36,295 nucleotides of DNA from Myxococcaceae bacterium (GTDB lineage: Bacteria; Myxococcota; Myxococcia; Myxococcales; Myxococcaceae): the NCBI GenBank assembly GCA_017881345.1, contig JADGQZ010000029.1:1-36295 (forward strand). Reading direction: 5' to 3'. Below are positions 19,896 through 28,300 of this stretch, one piece after another. Every line of letters begins with the position of its first letter. Position 1 is the first letter of the stretch. The position numbers and the translations under genes were made by a program. The notes below the pieces were generated by a model. The model worked only from the letters and a program-made list of their open reading frames with translations. It had not been told where the DNA came from and made no database searches.

Positions 19896-19901
19896 TAGGG
19901 T
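19896..19901 (+). promoter_or_regulatory. Candidate -10 for a leaderless nuclease-family transcript
   Basis: TAGGGT ends six bases before GTG 19908 in the context GTGCCTAGGGTGCAGG. That spacing would put the transcription start on or next to the start codon, and no ribosome site precedes the GTG. There is no clear -35. Confidence 0.35.
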
Positions 19902-19907
19902 GCAGGG

Positions 19908-20483
19908 GTGCCCGCTCCCCTGCTCCTGGCGATGCTGTTGCTCTCGGCGAACCCTCCTCCGGCATCCCTGGTGCAGATGGAGGTCAAGGACGTCGTTCCC
20001 CTCAAGGAGCTCAAGCAGCACGCCGTGGTGCTGATCTCGAAGGAGGACGGGACCGTTCTGCCGCTCTTCGTGGACGAGACCGCCGCGGTGGCCATCGCCT
20101 TCCGCCTGATGGGCCGCCCGACGCCGCACCCGCTGGCGCACGACCTGCTGGATCGCCTCGTCCCGAGCCTCGGAGGAAAGCTCACCGAGGTCCGGATCGA
20201 CGGGCTCAAGAACCACATCTACTCGAGCCACGTCTTCATCCAGCAGGCGAACCGCCAGCTGGTGATCGAGGCCCGCCCGTCGGACGCGGTGGCGATGGCG
20301 CTCGCGGCGAAGGTGCCGGTCTACACGACGCGCCAGGTGATGGCGGAGGGTGGCATCACCCGGGCCGAGATCGACACGTACGGGAGGGTGCCGGGGGACG
20401 CGCTCCCCGGCCAGGGCGGGAGCGGCACCGCCGGGACCGCGCCGGCCACCGTCTCACCCCAGAAGAAGCCCGTGGAGCTCTGA
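19908..20483 (+). CDS. Exported bifunctional nuclease-fold (BFN/DUF151) protein
   Basis: The protein has 191 residues from GTG 19908. A hydrophobic leader (MPAPLLLAMLLLSANPPPAS) is followed by the BFN domain: VQMEVKDVVPLKELKQHAVVLISKEDGTVLPLFVDETAAVAIAFRLMG, then HDLLDRLVPSLGGKLTEVRIDGLKNHIYSSHVFIQ and EARPSDAVAMALAAKVPVYTTRQVM. The ARPSDAVALA-type motif and PLFV entry are family signatures. Plant BFN proteins have DNase/RNase activity; most bacterial members are untested. The leader suggests it acts in the periplasm, unlike the more common cytoplasmic members. The C-terminal 30 residues are Gly/Pro/Thr-rich. A hairpin terminator follows. The family call is firm; nuclease activity is not shown by the sequence. 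Confidence 0.88.
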   Translation: MPAPLLLAMLLLSANPPPASLVQMEVKDVVPLKELKQHAVVLISKEDGTVLPLFVDETAAVAIAFRLMGRPTPHPLAHDLLDRLVPSLGGKLTEVRIDGLKNHIYSSHVFIQQANRQLVIEARPSDAVAMALAAKVPVYTTRQVMAEGGITRAEIDTYGRVPGDALPGQGGSGTAGTAPATVSPQKKPVEL

Positions 20484-20496
20484 CTCCGGAGACTGG

Positions 20497-20533
20497 AAAG
20501 CCCGGCCCCCCCTCCCAAGGGAAGCCGGGCTTT
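20497..20533 (+). terminator. Rho-independent-type terminator after the BFN gene
   Basis: AAAGCCCGGC and GCCGGGCTTT form a perfect 10-bp stem around a 17-base C-rich loop, 14 bases after the stop. The A/T ends give a short U run on either strand. It closes the gltA-side transcription unit. Confidence 0.75.
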
Positions 20534-20651
20534 CGCGAGGCAAACTCCGATGGGGCATCGCCCCCCCTGACGTCTACTCCGTGGGGTGACGAGTCATGTG
20601 AAGCAGCGTCGGCCCTGCTCCAGCGTGGGAGCCTGTTCGTATTCCGCCCGG

Positions 20652-20664
20652 TGACAGAGTGTCA
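20652..20664. promoter_or_regulatory. Dyad operator candidate upstream of pyk
   Basis: TGACA-GAG-TGTCA is a perfect 5-bp dyad 22 bases before the pyk ATG. TATTCC at 20640-20645 could be the -10, which would put the dyad on the transcription start, a usual repressor position. The remaining bases of 20534-20686 show nothing else clear. Confidence 0.4.
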
Positions 20665-20686
20665 AGAACCGGCCTGACCAAGCAGG

Positions 20687-22093
20687 ATGAATGCCGTGGC
20701 GCGTCGCTCGAAGATCGTCTGCACCCTTGGCCCAGCGTCCGATGCCCCTCGGGTGCTGGCCGCCATGGTCGCCTCGGGCATGGACGTGGCCCGCCTCAAT
20801 TTCTCGCACGGAAGCGCTGCCGAGCACCGTGCCCGCGCCGAGGCGGTGCGCCGCGAGTCACGCCGCGCCGGACGCAACGTCGCGATCCTCCAGGACCTCC
20901 AGGGCCCCAAGCTGCGGCTGGGGGTCTTCGCCGAGGGCCGGGTCGAGCTGGTCGCCGGTGAGTCGGTGCTCCTCGTGACCCGCCGCGGTGTGGTGGGGAG
21001 CCCGCGGCTCATCCCTGTTCCACTCCCCTCCCTCGCCCGCGACTGTTCCGCTGGCGATCCGGTGCTGCTGGATGACGGCCGGGTGCGCCTGCGCGTCCGC
21101 CGGCGGCGCGGCGCGGACGTCGAGGCGGAGGTGGAGGTGGGTGGACCCATCTCGGACCACAAGGGCGTGAGCCTTCCGGGCGCGGCGGTGTCCGTCCCGG
21201 CGTTCACGCCGAAGGACCGGCGCGACGCTGCGCTGGGCCGTGCGCTGGGGGTCGACCTGGTTGCGATGTCCTTCGTGCGGACCGCGCAGGACGTCGAGCG
21301 GGCGCGCCGGCACCTCGCCCCGGGTACGCCACTCATCGCCAAGATGGAGAAGCCGCAGGCCATCGAGGCGATGGAGGAGATCGTCCGGAGCGCGGACGGG
21401 GTGATGGTCGCGCGAGGCGACCTCGGTGTCGAGCTCCCGCTGGAGCAGGTGCCGGGCATCCAGAAGCGGCTGGTGCACCGGGCAAACGTCCTCGGGCGCA
21501 CCTGCATCGTGGCGACGGAGATGCTGGAGAGCATGATCCGCTCCCCTCGTCCCACCCGCGCCGAGGTCTCCGACGTGGCCAACGCGGTGCTCGACGGCGC
21601 GGACGCGGTGATGCTCTCGGCCGAGACCGCGGTGGGACACGATCCGGTCGCGGCAGTGGCGACGATGGCCCGCATCATCGAGGAGGCGGAGCGCGGAATG
21701 CCGCCGGCCGTGCGCCCGGAGCTCGCCGGGGGCGACATCTCTCCGGGCATCGCCGCCGCGGCGGTGGAGGCAGCGCGCAGCGTCGGCGCGAAGGTGATCG
21801 TCGCCTACACCGAGAGTGGCTACACCGCGCGTCTGGTCGCCGCCTTCCGGCCAGCGATGCCCATCCTCGCGCTGACACCGAACGACGCGGTCGTCCACCG
21901 TCTCGCCCTGGTCTGGGGCGTGGAGGCGCACCAGGTGCCGCGGCTGCGGTCCACCGACACCGTGATGCAACGGGCCCGCGACGAGGTCCGCCGGCGCGGG
22001 CTCGCCATCCGGGGGGAGCGCATCGCCATCGTCGCCGGCGTCCCGCTGAACGAGCCCGGGAACACGAACGTGCTGACCGTACAGCGCGTGTGA
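20687..22093 (+). CDS. pyk: Pyruvate kinase
   Basis: The protein has 468 residues. All signatures are present in order: KIVCTLGPAS, DVARLNFSHG, ILQDLQGPKLRLG, the B-domain, PAFTPKDRRD, MSFVRTAQDV, the active-site stretch PLIAKMEKPQAIEAMEEIV, DGVMVARGDLGVELPLEQVP and ATEMLESMIRSPRPTRAEVSDVANAVLDGADAVMLSAETAVG. The C-terminal regulatory domain (VIVAYTESGYTARLVAAFRP) is complete. It makes pyruvate and ATP from phosphoenolpyruvate, feeding the PFOR and TCA genes nearby. ATG 20687 directly abuts AGCAGG, so GTG 20696, at a better nine-base spacing, may be the true start. A dyad operator candidate lies just upstream. Confidence 0.97.
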   Translation: MNAVARRSKIVCTLGPASDAPRVLAAMVASGMDVARLNFSHGSAAEHRARAEAVRRESRRAGRNVAILQDLQGPKLRLGVFAEGRVELVAGESVLLVTRRGVVGSPRLIPVPLPSLARDCSAGDPVLLDDGRVRLRVRRRRGADVEAEVEVGGPISDHKGVSLPGAAVSVPAFTPKDRRDAALGRALGVDLVAMSFVRTAQDVERARRHLAPGTPLIAKMEKPQAIEAMEEIVRSADGVMVARGDLGVELPLEQVPGIQKRLVHRANVLGRTCIVATEMLESMIRSPRPTRAEVSDVANAVLDGADAVMLSAETAVGHDPVAAVATMARIIEEAERGMPPAVRPELAGGDISPGIAAAAVEAARSVGAKVIVAYTESGYTARLVAAFRPAMPILALTPNDAVVHRLALVWGVEAHQVPRLRSTDTVMQRARDEVRRRGLAIRGERIAIVAGVPLNEPGNTNVLTVQRV

Positions 22094-22166
22094 CCCCGCC
22101 CGGAGACCACGGCGCGCTTGCAACGAACGACGCCCGGTGCCGTCCTCTCGCCGGGAGGAGTCAGCC

Positions 22167-22493
22167 ATGAAGAAGTATCTGGTGCTCTATCGCGCCCCCA
22201 TCGCTGCGAGCGAGCAGCTGTCCAAGGTCACTCCGGAGCAGGCGAAGCAAGGCATGGACCTCTGGCGAGCCTGGGGCAAGAAGGCCGCGGCGGCCATCGT
22301 CGACGTGGGCTCGCCCCTGGAGCGCGTGGCGAGCCTCGGGGGGAGCGCCTCGCCCGGTCACGTGGGCGGCTTCTCGGTCCTCCAGGGAGACTCGGTCGAG
22401 GACGTGAAGCGACAGCTCGAGGGCCATCCACACTTCAAGATGCCGGGGGCGTCGATCGAGGTCTTCGAGTTCCTGTCGATGCCCGGGATGTGA
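22167..22493 (+). CDS. YCII-like small protein
   Basis: The protein has 108 residues from ATG 22167 (MKKYLVLYRAPIAASEQLS), with a strong GGGAGGAG ribosome site six bases upstream; the track's ten-residue extension is rejected. The start MKKYLVLYRAP, the middle HVGGFSVLQGDSVEDVKRQLEGHPHFKMPGASIEVFEFLSMP and the length fit the YCII-related/dimeric alpha-beta barrel fold, in which the GxxxLQxDSxEEAxxxxxxHP pattern is common. No enzymatic role is established for most of these. It follows pyk by 73 bases and may be read with it. The family call is moderate. Confidence 0.72.
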   Translation: MKKYLVLYRAPIAASEQLSKVTPEQAKQGMDLWRAWGKKAAAAIVDVGSPLERVASLGGSASPGHVGGFSVLQGDSVEDVKRQLEGHPHFKMPGASIEVFEFLSMPGM

Positions 22494-22518
22494 CCGCCGA
22501 TCGCGACCCGATGACGAG

Positions 22519-22542
22519 CCCGAGCTGACGGGCAGCCTCGGG
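22519..22542. terminator. Hairpin between convergent genes
   Basis: CCCGAGCTG-acggg-CAGC-C-TCGGG pairs nine bases with one bulged C. It lies between the YCII-like gene (plus) and the HEGLGH membrane protein gene (minus) and could end both transcripts. No U-tract is present. Confidence 0.45.
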
Positions 22543-22607
22543 AATGCCCTCGGGAACGCTCCGCCAGCGGGGTGCCCAGCCAGACGTGTGCTTCAGCGCC
22601 GCCCGCT

Positions 22608-23456
22608 TCAACCTCGGCGGCCGAGCACCACACCAGGACCGAGCACGCCGACGAAGATCCCGAGAACCACGGCCGCGAGGACGAGCCACCCCCAGCTCCG
22701 GGGTATTCCCAACGCGACCTGGTCGGCTCGCGCCGGAGGGCGGCGGGCCCACAGCCGTGGGTACCAGGCGAGGAGCGACGTCCCGCCGAACGACGCTGCC
22801 GCGCCGGAGATCAGCACCAGCGACGGCCCGTGCGGGTTGAAGCGACCGGCCAGGACGTAGACCGTCCCTCCCACGAGGTACGGGAGGAGCGTCAGCGCGC
22901 GGCCCCGGGCGGCGCGCTCCTCGGAGCCCGTTCCGAGGAAGGGCTCGAGCTCCGGCATCAAGACCCTGGGCGCCACCCAGAAGTAGAGGACCACCCCGAC
23001 CACGGACAGTCCGAGCCGCCAGACGCCGGCGGGTTGCAGCCCATCGACGACGACGGACCAGTCCCCGACGCCGGCGAGCCCCGAGAACAGGAGATAGCCG
23101 AAGGGCTGGAGCACGTTGACCGCCAGCATCAGCCAGGCGAAATCGCGCACTCGCCCCCACTGGCTCGGCAGCGTCTTCAGGGCCGCCGCAGCGAGGCCAG
23201 CGAAGACGAGATTCGCGATGCTCCCGCCCGCGGCGAGCCAGCGCTGGGCCGAGGACTGCAGGCCCTCGACCGAGCACTCAAAGAAGATGGCGTTCAGCGT
23301 TTCGGGACGGCCACCCACGAGGAGACATGCCCCGCCGTGTCCCAGCCCCTCGTGCACCACGTTGCTGACGGCGTAGGCCACGACGGCGATGGCACCGACC
23401 GTCCAGCGATCGAGCGTCGTGGTCTTTGCATCGGGTCGAGGCACCGGGAGCCTCAA
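22608..23456 (-). CDS. Multi-pass membrane protein with HEGLGH motif (M50-protease-like, uncertain)
   Basis: The frame has no ATG near its true start. AGGAGGAGGG at 23461-23470 lies four bases before TTG 23456, giving 282 residues; GTG 23444 is the alternative. There are about seven hydrophobic segments. The first carries AYAVSNVVHEGLGHGGACLLVGG (His35-Glu36...His40), placed like the zinc motif of membrane-embedded M50 proteases. But HEGLGH spaces the histidines as HExxxH, one residue more than HExxH. A second polar segment, WLMLAVNVLQPFGYLLFSGLAGVGDW, has the N..P.GYL..SG..G.GDW pattern seen where M50 proteins place the third zinc ligand. It could be a diverged M50 protease or a non-enzymatic relative. 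It lies 112 bases after the thioredoxin gene on the same strand. Confidence 0.6.
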   Translation of the reverse strand: MRLPVPRPDAKTTTLDRWTVGAIAVVAYAVSNVVHEGLGHGGACLLVGGRPETLNAIFFECSVEGLQSSAQRWLAAGGSIANLVFAGLAAAALKTLPSQWGRVRDFAWLMLAVNVLQPFGYLLFSGLAGVGDWSVVVDGLQPAGVWRLGLSVVGVVLYFWVAPRVLMPELEPFLGTGSEERAARGRALTLLPYLVGGTVYVLAGRFNPHGPSLVLISGAAASFGGTSLLAWYPRLWARRPPARADQVALGIPRSWGWLVLAAVVLGIFVGVLGPGVVLGRRG

Positions 23457-23568
23457 TCTACCCTCCTCCTGCTGCACACGCTGGGGCCCGGTGGTGGAGA
23501 CCTGGGGCTCCGGAGATCGTTCCGGAGGTGCGGTCCCCGCTCGAAGTGACCATTCTCCGCGAGCGCTG

Positions 23569-24204
23569 CTACTGCGGTCGAGTGGGGCGTCCGGCCGCGG
23601 CCTCGAACGAAGACAGGGTCTGGGCGCCGATGAGCATGTCCCGGACTCGCCCGTCGCGCCCGATGACCAGCGTGGTCGGGCGGCCCTGATAGGCCATCTG
23701 GCCGATCGCATCGTCGGGGGGCGCGTCGGAGAAATAGCCGTTCACCCGGGCACTGCGGACCGGAATCGCAGCGCGCAAGGTCTCCAATGATTCGTCGGAG
23801 ACGGCGAGCACCACCAGATCCGGACGGCGTTCGGCGAGCCGTTCGAGATCGGGGATCTCCTCGAGGCACGGGCCGCACCAGGTTGCCCAGAAGTTGAGGA
23901 CCACCACCTTCCCCGCGTACTCCGACAGGTGGTGGACAGAGTCGTCGCTCACCAAGCGGAAAGTGAAATCGCCGACCCGTCGAACCAGTGCGCTGTTCAC
24001 CGACCGCACGAAATGAAAGGCGAGGGCACAGGCGACGACCATCGCCACGCAGAGGCCGGCCAGGATGCCGCGACTCCATCGAAAACGGCCGCGCCGGGCG
24101 ACGAGGAGTGCGGCGAGGCCGAGAAGGCCAATCGCGAGCACCGGGAAGAGCAGCGTTCCGCGCTCGAGGAGAAAGGCAAACGCCGCCCGCTGGACCTCGT
24201 CCAT
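23569..24204 (-). CDS. Membrane-anchored TlpA/ResA-type thioredoxin
   Basis: The protein has 211 residues. Two hydrophobic helices (about residues 15-36 and 47-66) precede the thioredoxin domain, so the redox domain is probably held on the periplasmic side. The active site is WCGPC (Cys110, Cys113) in VVVLNFWATWCGPCLEEIPDLERL, and the cis-Pro loop is GRPTTLVIGRDGRV. Such proteins reduce disulfides of exported proteins or of apocytochrome c. It is followed on the same strand by the HEGLGH membrane protein. The 132-base gap to the DHOD-like gene (24205-24336) shows no gene and probably holds its promoter. Which partner protein it reduces cannot be read here. Confidence 0.88.
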   Translation of the reverse strand: MDEVQRAAFAFLLERGTLLFPVLAIGLLGLAALLVARRGRFRWSRGILAGLCVAMVVACALAFHFVRSVNSALVRRVGDFTFRLVSDDSVHHLSEYAGKVVVLNFWATWCGPCLEEIPDLERLAERRPDLVVLAVSDESLETLRAAIPVRSARVNGYFSDAPPDDAIGQMAYQGRPTTLVIGRDGRVRDMLIGAQTLSSFEAAAGRPTRPQ

Positions 24205-24336
24205 GGATCCGGTACGTCTCTCACTCCCGACGATTTCTCACCGCCCGGTCATCCACGACAACGCAACAGGTCATCAACGAATCAGGGCAGCGTACCTCGG
24301 TGGCCAGTCACCCGACGAGGGGAGGTGCTGGCCCTC

Positions 24337-25344
24337 TCAGGGAACGCTCGGGTGCTCCCGCCACCCGTGCAGCAGATGAATGTAGTTCGCCCGCTCGTAC
24401 GCCGACGGATCTGGGCACGCCTTGAGGTTCATGCTCCCCCGGAGCTGGCGAACCGAGGTGTACTCGCGCTCCACCAGCCAGCGCTCGAGCGAGGCCCGGA
24501 GCGAGAGGAGACGCGAGGGGCCGTTGCGGAGCAGGGTCGAGACCAGCTGGACCGCCGTCGCCCCCGCCATCAGCGCGCGAATGATGTCCACCGTCTCGTG
24601 CACCCCGCCGCTGATCGCCAGGGGGATCTTCCGCTGCGCGGAGAGGATTGCCAGCCAGCGGAGCCGGAGCGGGAGCTCCGAGCTGTCCGAGAGGTGGAGC
24701 ACCCGCCTCACCTCCAGCGCATCCACGTCGATCTCCGGCTCGAACAGCCGGTTGAAGAGAACCAGCGCGTCCGCCCCGGCCTCCTCGAGGCCCCGGGCGA
24801 CGCTGGAGATGGAGGTGTAGAAGGGCGAGAGCTTCACCGCGACGGGGATCTTGATCCTGCCCTTCAGGGTCCGGACCAGATCCAGCGTGTCCTTCTCCAC
24901 CGTCGCGCCGTCCCGCGCCGGGTCGGTCGGCACCGCGTACAGGTTCAGCTCCAGCGCCGAGGCCCCCGCCTGCTCGATCAGCCGGGCGAAGTCGATCCAC
25001 CCTCCGGGCGTCGTCCCATTGAGCGAGGCGATCACCGGCACCTTCACCGCTGCGCGGATCTTCCGCAGCTGCTCCAGGTACCGGTCCGGGCCCAGCCGGT
25101 AGTCGGACGGCTCCGGAAGCATGCTCGAGGCCTCCGCCGAGAAGCTCTGGTGACCCTCGGTTGCCATGAAGGTCGACAGCTGCTCCTGCGTGAGCTGCTC
25201 CTCGAACAGCGAGCGCATCACGATGGCCGGCGCCCCGGCGTCCTCGAGCGCGCGGACGGTCCCCAGCTCGTCCGCGAGCGGCGAGGCGCCCGGCAGGAGC
25301 GGGTGCGCCAGCTTCAGTCCCAGGTACTCGACCGAGAGATCCAT
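24337..25344 (-). CDS. Dihydroorotate-dehydrogenase-like flavoprotein, PFOR-associated
   Basis: The protein has 335 residues from ATG 25344 (MDLSVEYLGLKLAHPLLPGASPLAD). The FMN-binding TIM barrel is complete: PVIASLNGTTPGGWIDFARLIEQAGASALELN, VAVKLSPFYTSISSVARGLEEAGADALVLFNR, LPLAISGGVHETVDIIRALMAGATAVQLVST. But the loop that is NLSCPN with the catalytic Cys in class 1 enzymes (Ser in class 2) reads NLYAVPTDPARDG here, so no catalytic base is in place, and the ITKS lysine is replaced in VMRS. Orotate synthesis is therefore unlikely. It begins eight bases after the PFOR stop, so it should be co-transcribed with PFOR. The usual annotation 'dihydroorotate dehydrogenase-like protein' fits; its real substrate is unknown. 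Confidence 0.88.
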   Translation of the reverse strand: MDLSVEYLGLKLAHPLLPGASPLADELGTVRALEDAGAPAIVMRSLFEEQLTQEQLSTFMATEGHQSFSAEASSMLPEPSDYRLGPDRYLEQLRKIRAAVKVPVIASLNGTTPGGWIDFARLIEQAGASALELNLYAVPTDPARDGATVEKDTLDLVRTLKGRIKIPVAVKLSPFYTSISSVARGLEEAGADALVLFNRLFEPEIDVDALEVRRVLHLSDSSELPLRLRWLAILSAQRKIPLAISGGVHETVDIIRALMAGATAVQLVSTLLRNGPSRLLSLRASLERWLVEREYTSVRQLRGSMNLKACPDPSAYERANYIHLLHGWREHPSVP

Positions 25345-25352
25345 GTGCGCGC

Positions 25353-28300
25353 TCACTCCTGGCTGGCCGCGGGCGGCGGCCGGACATCGGGGATGGCCGT
25401 GGCCTGCGGCACGACGACCTTGGCCAGCTGCTCGTACACGCCGTAGCGCTGGGTGACGTTCTGCTGCGCCCACGCCAGGAGCTGCTTGTAGCGCTCCGGG
25501 TCGAGGCTCTCGGTGATCCGGAAGCGGGCCTCCTCGCGCATGTACTCGCGCACCGGAAGCTTCGCCGGCCCCGAGTCGAGCACCAGCGGCGGCTGACCGG
25601 CGGCGCTGCGCCGCGGGTCGAAGCGGTAGAGCGGCCAGGTCGCCGAGTCCACCGCCCGCTTCTGCTGCTCGAGCCCGTTCACCAGGTCGTAGCCATGGGC
25701 GATGCAGTGGCTGTAGGCGATGACCAGCGAGGGGCCGCGGTAGCTCTCGGCCTCGAGCATCGCCTTGACCACCTGGGCGTCCTTCGCCCCGAAGGCCACC
25801 TGGGCCACGTAGGCGGTCCGGTAGCCCATCGCCAGGAGCCCCAGGTCCTTCTTCCCGATGGACTTGCCCGCAGCGGCGAACTTGGCCGCGGCGCCGAGCG
25901 GCGTCGCCTTGGATTGCTGGCCGCCGGTGTTCGAGTACACCTCGGTGTCGAGCACCAGGATGTTCACGTCGACGTCCGTCGAGAGGACGTGGTCGAGCCC
26001 GCCGTAGCCGATGTCGTAGGCCCAGCCGTCACCTCCGACGATCCACACCGTCTTCTTCAGCAGGTGGTCCGCCAGCCCGCGAAGCGTCCGGCCCTCGAGG
26101 GTGTCGGTCTTCAAACGGCCCTTCAGCTCGGCCACCCGCTTCCGCTGGGCGGCGATGCCGGCCTCGGTGGACTGGTCCGCCTCCAGCAGCGCGGTGACGA
26201 ACGCGTCCCCCAGGACCGGGGCCTGCCGCTTCAGGACGGTCTCCGCCAGGTGCCGGAGCGCGTCCGAGCCGAGCCGGATGCCGAAGCCGAACTCGGCGTT
26301 GTCCTCGAAGAGCGAGTTGGCCCAGGCCGGGCCGCGCCCATCGCGGTTCACGGAGTAGGGGGTCGTGGGGAGGTTCCCGCCGTAGATGGACGAGCAGCCG
26401 GTGGCGTTGGAGATGATCATCCGGTCGCCGAAGAGCTGGGTGAGCAGCTTGATGTAGGGCGTCTCACCGCACCCGGAGCAGGCGCCCGAGAACTCGAAGA
26501 GCGGCTGGAGGAACTGCGAGCCCTTCACGTCCAGCCGGAGCGTGGTCCGGTCCACCTCGGGAAGGTCGAGGAAGAAGTCGAACGACCTCTTCTCCTGGTC
26601 CCGGAGCGGCGGTTGCGGCGCGAGCTCCAGCGCCTTGTGGCGGGGGTTCGCCTTGTCCTTGGCCGGGCAGACCTCGATGCAGAGCCCGCATCCGGTGCAG
26701 TCCTCCGGCGCGACCTGGACGGTGTACGCGCTTCCCGCCTGGCCCTTGAAGGCCATGTGCTTGAAGCCTTCCGGCGCCGTGGCCACCGCGCCCTCGCCGT
26801 AGACCTTGGTCCGGATGGCCGCGTGCGGGCAGACCAGCGCACACTTGTTGCACTGGATGCAGATCGGCCCGTCCCAGACGGGGATCTCCAGCGCCAGGTT
26901 CCGCTTCTCCCAGCGGGCCGTCGCCGTGGGCCACGTCCCGTCGATGGGGAAGGCGCTGACCGGGAGCAGGTCCCCCTTGTTCTCCAGCATCACCGCCGTG
27001 ACCCGGCGCACGAAGTCCGGCGCCTCCGGCGCGACCACCGGGGGCCGGCCGCGGGTCGCGGTCATCTTTCCCGGTATCTTCACCGCGAAGAGCGAGGCGA
27101 GCGAGGCGTCCACCGCGGCGTGGTTTCGCCGCACCACCTCGGCGCCCTTCTTCTTGTAGGTCTTCTCGATGGACCTCTTGATCTGCTCGATGGCCTCGTC
27201 GCGCGGGAGCACGCCGGAGAGCGCGAAGAAGCAGGCCTGCATCACGGCGTTGATCCGCCCACCCATCCCCGCCGTCTGAGCGACCTTCACCGCGTCGATG
27301 ACGTGGAGCTGCAGCTTCTTCTCCAGCACCGTCTCCTGGAACTCGCGCGGCAGCCGGTCCCAGACCTGCTCCGGGGTGTAGGGCGCGTTGATCAGGACCA
27401 CCGCGCCTGGCGCCGCCAGCTCGAGCACGTCCATCCGGTCGATGAGCTGGAACTGGTGCACACCCACGAAGCCGGCCTGCTTGACCAGATACGACGAGCG
27501 GATCGGCCCTGGCCCGAAGCGGAGGTGACTGATGGTCATCGCCCCCGACTTCTTCGAGTCGTAGACGAAGTAGCCCTGGGCCGCGTGCTCGGTCTCCTCG
27601 CCGATGATCTTGATCGAGGCCTTGTTGGCGCCGACGGTCCCATCGGAGCCGAGGCCGTAGAAGACCGCCTGGGTCCGTCCGGGGACGGAGATCTCGAAGT
27701 CCCGCTTCCACTCGAGCGAGGTCCGGGTGACGTCGTCGACGATGCCGATCGTGAAGTGGTTCTTCGGCTCGGGGCGGGCGAGGTTCTCGAAGACCGCCCG
27801 CACCATCCCGGGATCGAACTCCTTCGAGGACAGTCCGTACCTGCCGCCCACCACGGCCGGGATCGGACGGCCGGCGCGGGCCTCGGCGAAGGTCGTCAGC
27901 ACGTCCATGTAGAGCGGCTCGCCCGGGGCTCCGGGCTCCTTGGTGCGATCGAGCACCGCGACCGCGCGGGCGGTCCTGGGAAGCGCGGCAAGGAACTCCT
28001 CCGCCGGGAACGGCCGGTACAGGCGGATCTTCACGACGCCGACCCGCTCACCCTTGGACAGGAGCCAGTCGACCGTCTCGTGCGCCACCTCGGCGCCGGA
28101 GCCCATGGCCACCACCACCCGCTCGGCCTGCGGGTGACCATGGTAGTCGACCAGGTGGTACTGGCGGCCGGTGAGCTTCCCCAGCCGGTCCATCTCCTCC
28201 TGCACGATCTCGGGACAGACGGCGTAGAAGGGATTGCACGCCTCGCGTGCCTGGAAGAAGGCGTCCGGGTTCTGGGCCGTGCCGCGGAGCACCGGGTGCT

